The notes under the pieces: generated by a model | What the model was told of the DNA's origin: nothing | Databases searched by the model: none | Seen by the model: the letters and a program-made list of their open reading frames with translations, nothing else | Shown here: positions 42,466-51,829 of the stretch, piece by piece | How the letters are laid out: each line of letters opens with the position of its first letter | Position numbering within the stretch: position 1 is the first letter of the stretch | Translations under genes and position numbers: made by a program | DNA from: Tabrizicola_A sp964393035 | GTDB taxonomy: Bacteria; Pseudomonadota; Alphaproteobacteria; Rhodobacterales; Rhodobacteraceae | Assembly: GCA_964393035.1 (NCBI GenBank) | Contig: CAYMRX010000003.1 | Location: 1 to 64,000, forward strand | Length of the DNA stretch: 64,000 nucleotides | Direction of reading: 5' to 3'

Positions 42466-43991
42466 ATCCAGCGCCCCAGCCACAGGCCAAGGCCAAAGAC
42501 CAGCACGGCCAGACCAAACTGGGCAAGGCGGCGGCGGGTTCTGGGGGGGCGCACGGGGGGCGGCAATTCGGCTTGGGCGATCAGCGCCTGTTCCACCAGC
42601 CGCGGCAGGCGCGGGCCGAACCGCGACAACACCCGCGCGGTCTGCGCCAGATCGCGCATCAGCGCCACGGGCCCCAGATTGCGGCTGATGTAACCTTCGA
42701 CCACGGGTTTGGCGACTTCCCAGATGTTGATATGGGGGTCCAGCGACCGCGCCACCCCTTCCACCACCACCATGGTGCGCTGCAACAAGATCAGTTCGGT
42801 CCGCGTCTCCATGCCGAATTTCTCGGTCACTTCGAACAGGAAGGACAACAGCCGCGCCATGGAAACCCGGCTCGCCTCGATGCCAAAGATCGGCTCGCCC
42901 ACGGCGCGCAGCGCGCGGGCGAATTCGTCAATGTCGCGGTTGGCGGGCACATATCCCGCCTCGAAATGCACCTCGGCGACCCGGCGGTAATCGCGGCGGA
43001 TAAAGCCGTACAGAATCTCGGCATAGACGCGGCGGGTGTATTCGTCGATCCGGCCCATGATGCCGAAGTCATAGGCGATGATGTCGCCATTGGCGCCCAC
43101 CTTCAGGTTGCCCTGATGCATATCCCCGTGAAAAAGCCCGTCCCGCAGCGCATGGCGCAGGAACAAGGACAGCACCCGCGCGCCCAGGATCGTCCGGTCA
43201 TGCCCCGCCGCATCAATCGCGGCATTGTCGGACAATGCGATTCCTTCGGCCCAGCCCAGCGTCAGCACCTGACGTCCTGACAGCCGCCAAAGCGGGGCAG
43301 GCACCTGAAACCCATCGTCCTTGCGGGTATTTTCAGCAAACTCCGAGGCAGCCGCCGCCTCCAGCCGCAGATCCAGCTCGCCCATCACCACGCCTTCGAA
43401 ATGCGCGATCACATCGACCGGACGCAACCGGCGTGAGAACGGGGCAATGTATTCCATGCTGCGGGCAGCAAAATAAAACGCGTCAATGTCCCGCCGGAAG
43501 GCGCGTTCGATGCCGGGGCGCAAGACCTTGACCGCCACCTCTTGTCCGGTTTCGATCACACGGGCCTGATGCACCTGCGCGATGGAGGCGGCCGCGACGG
43601 GTTCGGAGAACCGGTCGAACAGCGCCTCAACCGGAGCGCCCAACTCGGCCGCAATCGCCTTTTTCGCGTCCTCCATCCCAAAGGGCGGCAGCTTGTCTTG
43701 CAGGTATTTCAGTTGTTCGGCCAGTTCGTCGCCGACAATATCGGGACGGGTGGAAAGGATCTGACCGAACTTGATATAGGCCGGACCAAGTGCTGTCAGC
43801 GCCCGCGTCACCGGCGGCAGGGCCGGGTCACCCTTGACGCCCAGCCATTTGAACGGCCAGCCCAAAAGCCGCGCGGCAAAACGCAGGCGGGCCGGGGCCT
43901 CCATCGCCTCCAGCACCACGGCCATCGCGCCGGTGCGTTCAAAGGTAGCCCCGGTGCGGATCAGCCGCCAGATATTGTGGGGTCCGCGCAT
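42462..43991 (-). CDS. ubiB: UbiB-type protein kinase-like ATPase for ubiquinone biosynthesis
   Basis: A 509-residue protein of the ABC1/UbiB family with a C-terminal hydrophobic anchor (FGLAVLVFGLGLWLGRWI). Hallmarks are LGPAYIKFGQILSTRPDI (KxGQ motif), QVHQARVIETGQEVAVKVLRPGI and HGDMHQGNLKVG plus AYDFGIMGRID catalytic segments. UbiB supports ubiquinone biosynthesis at the inner membrane. The ATG at 43991 shares a base with the ubiE stop. Confidence 0.95.
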   Translation of the reverse strand: MRGPHNIWRLIRTGATFERTGAMAVVLEAMEAPARLRFAARLLGWPFKWLGVKGDPALPPVTRALTALGPAYIKFGQILSTRPDIVGDELAEQLKYLQDKLPPFGMEDAKKAIAAELGAPVEALFDRFSEPVAAASIAQVHQARVIETGQEVAVKVLRPGIERAFRRDIDAFYFAARSMEYIAPFSRRLRPVDVIAHFEGVVMGELDLRLEAAAASEFAENTRKDDGFQVPAPLWRLSGRQVLTLGWAEGIALSDNAAIDAAGHDRTILGARVLSLFLRHALRDGLFHGDMHQGNLKVGANGDIIAYDFGIMGRIDEYTRRVYAEILYGFIRRDYRRVAEVHFEAGYVPANRDIDEFARALRAVGEPIFGIEASRVSMARLLSFLFEVTEKFGMETRTELILLQRTMVVVEGVARSLDPHINIWEVAKPVVEGYISRNLGPVALMRDLAQTARVLSRFGPRLPRLVEQALIAQAELPPPVRPPRTRRRLAQFGLAVLVFGLGLWLGRWI

Positions 43992-44737
43992 CAGATCTTC
44001 CAGCCCGAATGCAGGGCGGCAATTCCCATGCTGAGGTTGCGATACTTGGCCTGTGAAAATCCGGCCGAGCGGATCATGCCAAGGAAGGTTTCTTGATCGG
44101 GGAACTTACGAATGGATTCAACAAGATACTGATAGCTGTCGCGGTCATTCGCCACGATCTGCCCCATCACCGGGATGATGTTGAAGGAATAAAGATCATA
44201 GACCTTCTGCATCAGATCATTCGGAATCTGGCTGAACTCCAGCACCATCAACCTGCCGCCCGGCTTCAGCACACGATAGGCTTCTTTCAACGCATCCGGC
44301 ACGCGCACCACATTCCGGATGCCGAAGGAAATCGTGTAGACGTCAAAGGAATTGTCCGCGAAGGGCAAAGCCATCGCATCGCCCACCACCCAATCAAGGC
44401 TCTCGGCCATCCGCTCGGCCTCGGCCCGTTTGCGGCCCTCGATCAGCATCGGTTCGGTCATGTCGCAGACCACGGCGGATGCGCCGGGCGCACGCTTCAA
44501 GAAGCGGAAGGCCACATCGCCGGTGCCCCCCGCCACATCCAACAGACGCTGGCCGGGCCGGGGCGCCAGCCAGTCCATCATGGCGTCCTTCCAGGCACGA
44601 TGGATGCCCATCGACATCAGGTCGTTCATCACATCATATTTCGACGCGACCCGGCTGAAAACGCCATGCACCATCCCGGCCTTTTCGCCCTCTGGCACGG
44701 TCTGAAAACCGAAATGGGTGGTGGTGTCAGCGGTCAT
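43991..44737 (-). CDS. ubiE: Ubiquinone/menaquinone methyltransferase UbiE
   Basis: A 248-residue SAM-dependent methyltransferase. Motifs are VFSRVASKYDVMNDLMSMGIHRAWK, the SAM-binding LLDVAGGTGDVAFRF, and FDVYTISFGIRNVVRVPDALKEAYRVLKPGGRL. It performs the C-methylation step of ubiquinone synthesis. The start at 44737 fits the usual N-terminus; the upstream reading to 45040 overlaps mutM. Operon ubiE-ubiB, divergent from mutM. Confidence 0.96.
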   Translation of the reverse strand: MTADTTTHFGFQTVPEGEKAGMVHGVFSRVASKYDVMNDLMSMGIHRAWKDAMMDWLAPRPGQRLLDVAGGTGDVAFRFLKRAPGASAVVCDMTEPMLIEGRKRAEAERMAESLDWVVGDAMALPFADNSFDVYTISFGIRNVVRVPDALKEAYRVLKPGGRLMVLEFSQIPNDLMQKVYDLYSFNIIPVMGQIVANDRDSYQYLVESIRKFPDQETFLGMIRSAGFSQAKYRNLSMGIAALHSGWKI

Positions 44738-44813
44738 CAGGGCTTGCCCTTCCTTTTGGTTGGCCACCTTATAGGCGGGAAGCCCCCAACCCTCAATGCT
44801 GCCACGAGGTCGC

Positions 44814-45665
44814 ATGCCAGAACTGCCCGAAGTTGAAACCGTCCGCATGGGGCTTTTGCCGGTGATGGAGGGGCGACGGATCGACAAGGCCACGGTGAAC
44901 CGGCCCGATCTGCGCTGGCCCTTCCCGCCCCGCATGGCCGAACGGCTGACCGGCGCGCAGGTGCTGGGGCTGCGGCGACGGTCGAAATACATTCTGGCCG
45001 ATCTTTCGACCGGAGAGACTTTGCTGATCCATCTCGGCATGTCGGGGCGGATGCTGATCTCGGGGGCGCAACTCGGGCAGTTTCATCACGACCACCCCGC
45101 GCCTGCCAAGCATGACCATGTCGTGCTGGATATGGAGGGCGGCGCGCGGGTGACCTTCAACGATGCCCGTCGCTTTGGCGCGATGGATTTGCTCACAACG
45201 GCGATGGCGGAGGCCCATCCGCTTTTGGTCAGCATTGGCCCCGAACCCTTGGGCAATGATTTTCATGAGATCCACCTTGCCGCGCGCCTGCAAGGCCGCA
45301 CCACGCCGATCAAATCCGCCCTGCTGGATCAGCAAAATGTTGCGGGTCTGGGCAATATCTATGTCTGTGAAGTGTTGTTCCGGGCCGGAATCAGCCCGCT
45401 GCGTCTGGCCCGTGACGTGACCGCGGCCGAAGTGGCCCGGCTGGTGCCGATCATCCGCGATGTCCTGACCGAGGCGATTGCGGCGGGCGGTTCCTCGTTG
45501 AAGGACTACCGCCAAGCGGATGGTGAGCTGGGATATTTTCAGCACACCTTCCGCGTCTATGACCGCGAGGGCCAATCCTGCACGACACCCGGATGCCAAA
45601 GCCAGATCATCCGCACGGTGCAATCGGGCCGGTCATCCTTTCACTGCCCCACCTGCCAGAGGTGA
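44814..45665 (+). CDS. mutM: Formamidopyrimidine-DNA glycosylase
   Basis: A 283-residue DNA repair enzyme starting PELPEVET (Pro2 is the catalytic nucleophile after Met removal). It has LIHLGMSGRM, KHDHVVLDME, the DNA-binding LDQQNVAGLGNIYVCEVLF and a C-terminal zinc finger with CTTPGC and CPTC. It excises oxidised purines such as 8-oxoguanine. Start at 44814 set by the conserved N-terminal Pro. Divergent from ubiE (76-bp gap). Confidence 0.96.
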   Translation: MPELPEVETVRMGLLPVMEGRRIDKATVNRPDLRWPFPPRMAERLTGAQVLGLRRRSKYILADLSTGETLLIHLGMSGRMLISGAQLGQFHHDHPAPAKHDHVVLDMEGGARVTFNDARRFGAMDLLTTAMAEAHPLLVSIGPEPLGNDFHEIHLAARLQGRTTPIKSALLDQQNVAGLGNIYVCEVLFRAGISPLRLARDVTAAEVARLVPIIRDVLTEAIAAGGSSLKDYRQADGELGYFQHTFRVYDREGQSCTTPGCQSQIIRTVQSGRSSFHCPTCQR

Positions 45666-45724
45666 CTTGATAACCTTTGCGTTGCTGTTAGAGGTCGCGC
45701 AACAAACCACTGGGAACCATTGCC

Positions 45725-46501
45725 ATGGCCTATGAAACCCTGATCGTCGAGATTGAAGACCATACCTGTCTGATCCGATTGAACCGCCCCGATGCGATGA
45801 ACGCATTGAACGGCAGGCTGATGGCCGAATTGGCAGAAGCGATGGTCGCCGCGGACCGCGATGACACGGTGCGCTGCATCGTTATCACGGGGTCGGACAA
45901 GGCCTTTGCCGCCGGGGCCGATGTGCGCGAGATGGCCGGAAAGTCCTATGTCGATGTCTATTTCGACGACCTTTTTGGCCCCGAGGCCGAGGCGATTGCC
46001 CGTGTTCGCAAACCGGTGATCGCGGCGGTGGCGGGCTATTGTCTGGGCGGGGGCTGCGAACTCGCCATGATGTGCGATTTCATCATCGCCGCTGACACGG
46101 CTAAGTTCGGCCAGCCCGAGATCAACCTTGGCATCGTCGCAGGCATGGGCGGCACCCAGCGCCTGACGCGGTTGGTCGGCAAGTCCAAGGCAATGGACAT
46201 GAACCTCACCGGCCGCTTCATGGACGCCGCCGAGGCCGAGCGGGCCGGACTGGCCAGCCGCATCGTTCCCGCCGCGCAGTTGCGGGACGAGGCGATGAAG
46301 GCCGCTAGCAAGATTGCCGAAAAGTCAGCGGTCATTGCGATGACGGTAAAGGAATCGGTCAATCGCGCCTTGGAAACCACGCTGCGCGAAGGGCTTTTGT
46401 TTGAACGCCGCGCCTTCCATGCCGCTTTCGCCACCGAAGACCAGAAAGAAGGCATGGCCGCCTTCATCGAAAAACGGCCACCACAGTTCCGCGACCGCTG
46501 A
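45725..46501 (+). CDS. Enoyl-CoA hydratase
   Basis: A 258-residue crotonase-family enzyme with LNRPDAMNALN, FAAGADVREM (oxyanion hole), VAGYCLGGGCELAMMCDFIIAA, FGQPEINLGIVAGMGGTQRLTRLVG with the catalytic Glu residues in the GxGxE and ExxLG-type positions. It hydrates 2-enoyl-CoA in fatty acid or amino acid breakdown. Downstream of mutM, upstream of rpsT. Confidence 0.92.
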   Translation: MAYETLIVEIEDHTCLIRLNRPDAMNALNGRLMAELAEAMVAADRDDTVRCIVITGSDKAFAAGADVREMAGKSYVDVYFDDLFGPEAEAIARVRKPVIAAVAGYCLGGGCELAMMCDFIIAADTAKFGQPEINLGIVAGMGGTQRLTRLVGKSKAMDMNLTGRFMDAAEAERAGLASRIVPAAQLRDEAMKAASKIAEKSAVIAMTVKESVNRALETTLREGLLFERRAFHAAFATEDQKEGMAAFIEKRPPQFRDR

Positions 46502-46650
46502 ATCCGGTTGCATAATCTGGCGGCGCGGGTTAAGCGCCACCCCACATGCGCGTGGGCCCGCTAAAGGCGTGAACGATTCTCCTTCGGACGAAGGGGGCTT
46601 CGGTGCTTTCGTGCGATCATATTGACACAAGACCGAAGAGAGTTCAGCCC

Positions 46651-46926
46651 ATGGCAAATACCGCCCAGTCCAAAAAACGCGCCCGTCAGGCCGAGGCCCG
46701 TCAGGACGTCAACAAAGCCCGCCGCTCGCGTATCCGCACCTTCCTGCGCAAGGTCGAAGAAGCTCTGTCCGCCGGCAATGCCGACGCTGCCGCCACCGCT
46801 TTGGCCGCTGCCCAGCCCGAGCTGATGCGCGGTGTGACCAAGGGCGTTCTGCACAAGAACACCGCCTCGCGTAAAATGTCGCGCCTGACCTCGCGCGTCA
46901 AAGCACTGGTTGCACCGAAGGCCTGA
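46651..46926 (+). CDS. rpsT: Ribosomal protein bS20
   Basis: A 91-residue, very basic protein starting MANTAQSKKRARQAEARQ and containing RTFLRKVEEAL and GVLHKNTASRKMSRLTSRV, typical of S20. It binds 16S rRNA early in 30S assembly. The start at 46651 is the family N-terminus; upstream in-frame codons are not used. Followed by a strong terminator and dnaA, a linkage common in Rhodobacterales. Confidence 0.97.
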   Translation: MANTAQSKKRARQAEARQDVNKARRSRIRTFLRKVEEALSAGNADAAATALAAAQPELMRGVTKGVLHKNTASRKMSRLTSRVKALVAPKA

Positions 46927-46953
46927 TTTTTTGGCTTTACCGATTCTCTACGG

Positions 46954-46979
46954 AGGCGCACTTTTAGGTGCGCCTTTTT
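46954..46979 (+). terminator. Intrinsic terminator after rpsT
   Basis: AGGCGCAC and GTGCGCCT form an 8-bp perfect stem around a 6-nt TTTTAG loop, followed by TTTT at the end of the stem. It lies about 28 bp after the rpsT stop. Confidence 0.9.
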
Positions 46980-47491
46980 CATGTTGAATCTCTTTTGATT
47001 GCCATGGTTCACGTTTTCGATAGGCGTATTTGATGGCCCCACCTATCAGGAGTTGCCATTTTGCACGGGCCCCGGGATTCGCTCGACTGAATCTCTGTCA
47101 AGCGCATAGTTCGGTTGCACCGCCGCGCGACGACTTGCTAGCTTCATCCTGCGATTCACTTCGACTTGGGGGACAAGACGCGGATTTGAACATCACCTTC
47201 CAACCTGCTGCTGCCAAATCATGCGGGAAAGAAGAATAATAAACCGCTCAAATTCAATGCGTTGATGGGTCTGCTGCTTATGCGGCCTGACGAAAACAAA
47301 AATCTTTCATCAGGACCTTTCCTGATGGATGTTTTGCTTCGTGTCCAGAACTGACAAGGCCGGTCCACCAGCTTCTGGTGGCGACTTTCGTTGTCATTCA
47401 CCCGTTGGCCAAGGTGGTGCGCGGGACGTTATTTGAACAACATCAAGGGGCCACCGGGGTTTTCCCGGCAGGAACCGGGGACGGACGAAAC
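46980..47491 (+). other. 512-bp leader region upstream of dnaA
   Basis: No credible gene was found; the short ORFs here have no recognisable features. The DNA is A/T-richer than its surroundings and must hold the dnaA promoter. A 7-bp inverted repeat (CCACCAG-CTT-CTGGTGG, 47365-47381) lies about 110 bp before the dnaA start. No DnaA box matching TTATCCACA was seen, so this is not proposed as the replication origin. Confidence 0.45.
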
Positions 47492-48883
47492 ATGACGAAC
47501 GAGGCCTGGGGTAAACTGCGCGAAGACTTGGTCAAGCGCGTCGGCCGCACCAACTATGCCACTTGGATCGAGCCGATTCGCCTGGCCGAACTGCGTGGCT
47601 CTACCGCTCGTTTTGAAGTTCCGACCACCTTCTTTGGCGACTGGGTGTCGCGCAACTTTTCCGACCATATCCTGAGCCATCTGGTTGCCTCGGGGCAGGA
47701 TGTCTCGCGCGTGGAATTCTTCGTGCCAACGGCCAGTGCCGGCCAGCCCCGCATGGCACGCCCGGCGGCACCGCTGACGAGCGCACCGGCCAAGCCGATG
47801 CCGCGGCTTGCCCAAGCGCGCCGTGTCAGCACGGACGAGGAACTGCCGGGGGCGGCCTTGGACGCCCGCTTTACCTTTGACAGCTTCGTGATCGGCAAAC
47901 CCAATGAGCTGGCCCATGCCGCCGCCCGCCGGGTGGCCGAAGGCGGGCCGGTCACCTTCAACCCGCTGTTCCTTTATGGCGGCGTCGGTTTGGGCAAAAC
48001 CCACCTGATGCATGCCATCGCGCATGAATTGCAGGCACGTCAGCCGGAAATGCGGGTGCTTTATCTCTCTGCCGAACAGTTCATGTACCGTTTCGTGCAG
48101 GCGCTGCGCGACAAGCAGATCATGGATTTCAAGGAAATCTTCCGCTCTGTCGATGTGCTGATGGTGGATGATGTCCAGTTCATCGCAGGAAAAGACAGCA
48201 CGCAGGAAGAATTCTTCCACACCTTCAACGCACTGGTGGACCAGAACAAACAGATCATCATCTCGGCCGACCGCGCGCCGGGCGAGATCAAGGATCTGGA
48301 AGACCGCATCAAGAGCCGGTTGCAATGCGGGCTGGTGGTTGATCTGCACCCCACCGATTACGAACTCCGCCTCGGGATCTTGCAGCAAAAGGCCGAAGCC
48401 TATCGCCTGCAATACCCCGGCTTGCAGATTGCCGGCGGTGTGCTGGAGTTTCTTGCCCATCGCATCACCACCAATGTGCGCGTGCTGGAAGGCGCGCTGA
48501 CCCGCCTGTTTGCCTTTGCCTCGCTGGTCGGCCGCGAGATTTCGCTGGAACTGGCGCAGGACTGCCTTGCCGACATCCTGCGCGCCTCGGACCGCAAGCT
48601 GACGATCGAGGAAATCCAGCGCAAGGTGGCCGAACATTACAACATCCGTCTGTCGGACATGATCGGGCCGAAACGGCTGCGCAACATTGCCCGGCCGCGT
48701 CAGGTGGCGATGTATCTGGCCAAGCAATTGACCCCGCGCTCCCTGCCGGAAATTGGCCGTCGCTTCGGGGGAAGGGACCACACCACGATCATGCATGGTG
48801 TGCGCAAGATTGAAGAACTGATGTCCACCGACAGCCAGTTGACCGATGATCTGAACCTGCTGAAACGTCTGCTTCAGGGCTGA
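47492..48883 (+). CDS. dnaA: Chromosomal replication initiator protein DnaA
   Basis: A 463-residue AAA+ initiator. It has an N-terminal domain (WGKLREDLVKRVGRTNYATWIEPI), a linker, Walker A GGVGLGKTHL (about 163-172), Walker B VLMVDDVQFIAG, an R-finger-containing domain, and the C-terminal DNA-binding domain (RPRQVAMYLAKQLTPRSLPEIGRRFGGRDHTT). It opens the origin. The ATG at 47492 is chosen from the family N-terminus; an in-frame reading from 47378 lacks similarity. Confidence 0.97.
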   Translation: MTNEAWGKLREDLVKRVGRTNYATWIEPIRLAELRGSTARFEVPTTFFGDWVSRNFSDHILSHLVASGQDVSRVEFFVPTASAGQPRMARPAAPLTSAPAKPMPRLAQARRVSTDEELPGAALDARFTFDSFVIGKPNELAHAAARRVAEGGPVTFNPLFLYGGVGLGKTHLMHAIAHELQARQPEMRVLYLSAEQFMYRFVQALRDKQIMDFKEIFRSVDVLMVDDVQFIAGKDSTQEEFFHTFNALVDQNKQIIISADRAPGEIKDLEDRIKSRLQCGLVVDLHPTDYELRLGILQQKAEAYRLQYPGLQIAGGVLEFLAHRITTNVRVLEGALTRLFAFASLVGREISLELAQDCLADILRASDRKLTIEEIQRKVAEHYNIRLSDMIGPKRLRNIARPRQVAMYLAKQLTPRSLPEIGRRFGGRDHTTIMHGVRKIEELMSTDSQLTDDLNLLKRLLQG

Positions 48884-48907
48884 GGCAGCCTGCCGTTGTG
48901 AAAAACC

Positions 48908-48937
48908 AAAGGCTTAACCCTACCGGGTTAAGCCTTT
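48908..48937. terminator. Bidirectional terminator between dnaA and ccoS
   Basis: A 13-bp perfect stem (AAAGGCTTAACCC with GGGTTAAGCCTTT) and 4-nt loop, with T-runs on both strands, lies between the convergent dnaA and ccoS genes. It should end both transcripts. Confidence 0.9.
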
Positions 48938-48971
48938 TTATATTGTCCCATTCATCACGCAAAGATCGCGG

Positions 48972-49130
48972 CTATGGTTTGGGCCTGTCGTCCCAATCCT
49001 TGGTCAGGATGCGATTGGCGTCACCCGCCGGATCGTCGAATTGCTTGGTTTTCAGCGCCCAGAAAAAGGCCGCCAGACCAATTCCGCCCAAGAGCAGCGA
49101 CACCGGGATCAGATAGGTCAGGATTTCCAT
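48972..49130 (-). CDS. ccoS: cbb3 oxidase maturation protein CcoS/FixS
   Basis: A 52-residue ORF that is easy to miss because of its size. It starts MEILTYLIPVSLLLGGIGL, has one transmembrane segment with the CcoS core AAFFWALKTKQFDD and ends in a charged DPAGDANRIL tail. CcoS is needed for cofactor insertion into CcoN of cbb3 oxidase. It lies 19 bp after ccoI, the last gene of ccoG-ccoH-ccoI-ccoS. Confidence 0.93.
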   Translation of the reverse strand: MEILTYLIPVSLLLGGIGLAAFFWALKTKQFDDPAGDANRILTKDWDDRPKP

Positions 49131-49149
49131 GCGATCAAATCCCCCTGCC

Positions 49150-51366
49150 TTACTTCAGCCGCAATGAATTCAGCGACACGGTAATTGAGGAGAGGCTCAT
49201 CGCCAAGGCGGCCGCCAAGGGCGTCGCCAGACCAACCAGAGCCAGCGGCACCGCAATGACGTTGTAGGCGGCCGAAAGACCGAAATTTTCCAAGATACGT
49301 CGCCGGGTCTGGCCGCTGATCCGGGCAGCATCCCCGATGGCCGCCATGTCTTGCCCCAAAAGCACGATGTCCGAGGCCGTGCGCGCGGCATCCAGCGCGG
49401 TTGCCGGGCTGATCGAGACATGGGCCGCCGCCAGGGCCGCCGTATCGTTCAACCCATCCCCCACCATCAGGACGCGCCGACCCTGCAAGGTCAGATCGCG
49501 GACCAGTGCCGCTTTTTCTGCCGGAAGCGCACCGGAAATCCAATCGGTCATACCCAAACGCCGCGCAAGGCTGGCTACAGCCCCTTCGGTATCGCCCGAG
49601 ATCAGGCGGATGGTCTTCCCCTGCGCCTTCAGCTCCGCAATTGCGGCTTCGGCGCCGGGGCGCAGGCGGTCGGTGAAGGTAAAGGCACGCGCGCGCCCCT
49701 CGCCGGTACACAGATAGGTCGCGGTGATGGGCACTTCCTCGGCCTCGCACCAGCTTGCCCGACCCAGCCGCACAATCTGGCCCTTCCACTTGCCTTCCAC
49801 GCCGTAGCCCGGCACTTCGCGCAGGTCTTCAACGCGTGCCGGATGGATGCCAGCGGCCCGCGCCGCATCGGCCAGTGCCGTCGCCAAGGGGTGGGACGAG
49901 GCCATGGCCAACGCCGCAGCCACCTCCACCACGGCGCGGGGATGATCGGCCAGATTGGTGACTTCGGGCGTGCCCATCGTCAGCGTGCCGGTCTTGTCAA
50001 ACACCACGGTATCAACCTCGGCCAAGCGTTCCAGCGCCGTGCCATGTTTGATGAGAAGGCCCTTGCGGAACAAACGCCCCGAGGCGGAGGTCACCACCGC
50101 CGGAACCGCCAGACCCAAGGCGCAAGGGCAGGTGATAATCAGCGTCGCCGCCGAAATATTGATCGCAAAACGCAGATCACCGCCGGTTTTCCACATCCAG
50201 AACCCAAAGGCGCTGAAAGACAACAGATGCACCAGCGGCGAATACCAACTGGCCGCGCGTTCGGCCAAGGTGGTGTATTTCGTCTTGGCACTTTCGGCGA
50301 TGGCCACCAGATCGGCCATCCGGTGCAGACTGCTGTCCTTGCCCGCCGCCGTCACCCGCAGGGTCAGGGGGCCGGTCAGGTTCACCTCGCCTGCCGACAC
50401 CACGGTGTCAGGGCCGGCAAAGACCGGCAGGCTTTCCCCCGTCAACAAGCTGCGGTCCACCTCGGAGGTGCCTTCGATCACCACACCGTCAACCGGCATC
50501 CGCCCACCGGGCCGCACCCGAACCAGATCGCCCACCGCAACCTCGGAAATCGGGCGGGGGATTTCGACTCTGTCCAGCAGAACCACGGCGCGCGGCACCT
50601 CCAGCGCGGCAAGCTCCTCGGCCGCGGAACGCGCCACGGCGCGGGTGCGATGGTCAAGATAGCGGCCCAGAAGCAGGAAGAAGCACAGCATGACGGCAGC
50701 GTCGAAATAGGCGTGATGGCCGGATTTCCATGTCTCAAACACCGAGATGCAGGAGGCCAGCACCAAGGCGAGCGAGATCGGGAAATCCATGCCGAGCCGC
50801 CCCACCTTCACCCCGGCCCAAGCCGATTTGAAGAAGGGCTGGCCGGAAAACAGCACGGTCGGCAGCGCGATGGCGCCGGAAATCCAGTGGAACAAATCGC
50901 GGGTGATCCCGTCCGCCCCGGACCAGACCGCAACCGACAGCAGCATGACGTTCATCATCGAAAAGAACGCCACCCCAAGCCGCATCAACAGATCGCGGCC
51001 CTGCTTGTCGGTCTCGGTCGCGGACAAAAGTCCCGCGTCCAGCTCATGCGCCTCATAGCCGACCCCGGCGAGAACGCCGATCAGTTGATCCGCCGTCACC
51101 GCCGCGTCCGCCTCAACCGAAACCCGCCGCAGGGTCAGGTTGACCCGGCTGGACCGCACGCCCGGCGTCGCGGCCAAGGCGCTCTCCACCGTCGAGATAC
51201 AGGCCGCACAATGGGCGGCGGGCAAAGACAGCATCAACCGGGCGTGGTCAGGCGCGCCAAGCCGCGCGATACGCTCGGCCGAAGGGGCCGCCACACAGGC
51301 CGGACAGGCTGAAACCGAAGCATGCTCCACCCCGGCAAAGGTATTCGTGTCCAAGGTGGCGGTCAT
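49150..51366 (-). CDS. ccoI: Copper-transporting P-type ATPase CcoI/FixI
   Basis: A 738-residue P1B-type ATPase for copper supply to cbb3 oxidase. It has an N-terminal heavy-metal domain with AAHCAACISTVE, membrane helices with the CPC motif (IITCPCALGLAVP, about 414), the phosphorylation motif DKTGT (about 455), and the hinge MVGDGLNDTAAL. The N-terminal extra Cys pair (ACPACVA) is common in CcoI. Three bases separate it from ccoH. Confidence 0.95.
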   Translation of the reverse strand: MTATLDTNTFAGVEHASVSACPACVAAPSAERIARLGAPDHARLMLSLPAAHCAACISTVESALAATPGVRSSRVNLTLRRVSVEADAAVTADQLIGVLAGVGYEAHELDAGLLSATETDKQGRDLLMRLGVAFFSMMNVMLLSVAVWSGADGITRDLFHWISGAIALPTVLFSGQPFFKSAWAGVKVGRLGMDFPISLALVLASCISVFETWKSGHHAYFDAAVMLCFFLLLGRYLDHRTRAVARSAAEELAALEVPRAVVLLDRVEIPRPISEVAVGDLVRVRPGGRMPVDGVVIEGTSEVDRSLLTGESLPVFAGPDTVVSAGEVNLTGPLTLRVTAAGKDSSLHRMADLVAIAESAKTKYTTLAERAASWYSPLVHLLSFSAFGFWMWKTGGDLRFAINISAATLIITCPCALGLAVPAVVTSASGRLFRKGLLIKHGTALERLAEVDTVVFDKTGTLTMGTPEVTNLADHPRAVVEVAAALAMASSHPLATALADAARAAGIHPARVEDLREVPGYGVEGKWKGQIVRLGRASWCEAEEVPITATYLCTGEGRARAFTFTDRLRPGAEAAIAELKAQGKTIRLISGDTEGAVASLARRLGMTDWISGALPAEKAALVRDLTLQGRRVLMVGDGLNDTAALAAAHVSISPATALDAARTASDIVLLGQDMAAIGDAARISGQTRRRILENFGLSAAYNVIAVPLALVGLATPLAAALAMSLSSITVSLNSLRLK

Positions 51367-51369
51367 CGG

Positions 51370-51828
51370 TCAGCCCTTTACATTCAGATCGATGCGTTGA
51401 CGAAAAACCGTGCCATCTTCGGCGTGACCCTCGACCAGCATCATCCAGTTGCCTTTTGCCAGATCGGCTTTGGCCACATAGACCCCCGCCTTCCACACGA
51501 AGGCCGGACGCAGATCCGAGGCCGCCGAGGTCGGGCGACCGACCAGCACGGATAGGTCACGCAATGTCACCGGATTGCCCGCCGCGTCGGTGAAGGCCAG
51601 ATGCAATTCCTTGGCCGCAGCATCGTATTGCGGCACCAGCGTCCAACCCAGCGCCTGTTGCGCGCTGCGGTCGGCGTCAAAGGTCTGGCTGGCCACATAA
51701 GAGTTGCCCACCTCCAGCCCCGGAAAGGTGCTGACCGCCTTCCATGCCATCACCACGTTCACGCCGATGATGATGGCAAATGCCGAAACCGTGAACCCAA
51801 GCACATGTTTGCCGGTGATCTCGCGCAT
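51370..51828 (-). CDS. ccoH: cbb3 oxidase assembly protein CcoH/FixH
   Basis: A 152-residue protein with an N-terminal membrane helix (HVLGFTVSAFAIIIGVNVVMAW) followed by the FixH domain (STFPGLEVGNSYVASQTFDADR, WMMLVEGHAEDGTVFRQR). It interacts with CcoI and CcoN during oxidase assembly. The start at 51828 is chosen over an in-frame 51846 because that start would overlap ccoG. It starts one base before the ccoG stop region. Confidence 0.93.
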   Translation of the reverse strand: MREITGKHVLGFTVSAFAIIIGVNVVMAWKAVSTFPGLEVGNSYVASQTFDADRSAQQALGWTLVPQYDAAAKELHLAFTDAAGNPVTLRDLSVLVGRPTSAASDLRPAFVWKAGVYVAKADLAKGNWMMLVEGHAEDGTVFRQRIDLNVKG

Positions 51829-51829
51829 C

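Noticed and set aside
46980..47491. Possible replication origin next to dnaA
   Set aside because: No TTATCCACA-type DnaA box cluster was found by eye. Only an A/T-richer leader and a small inverted repeat are present.
47429..48796. Minus-strand open frame of 455 codons antisense to dnaA
   Set aside because: Shadow of the conserved dnaA reading frame.
49351..51312. Plus-strand open frame of 653 codons antisense to ccoI
   Set aside because: Shadow of the P-type ATPase gene; no signal peptide, domain, or ribosome binding site.
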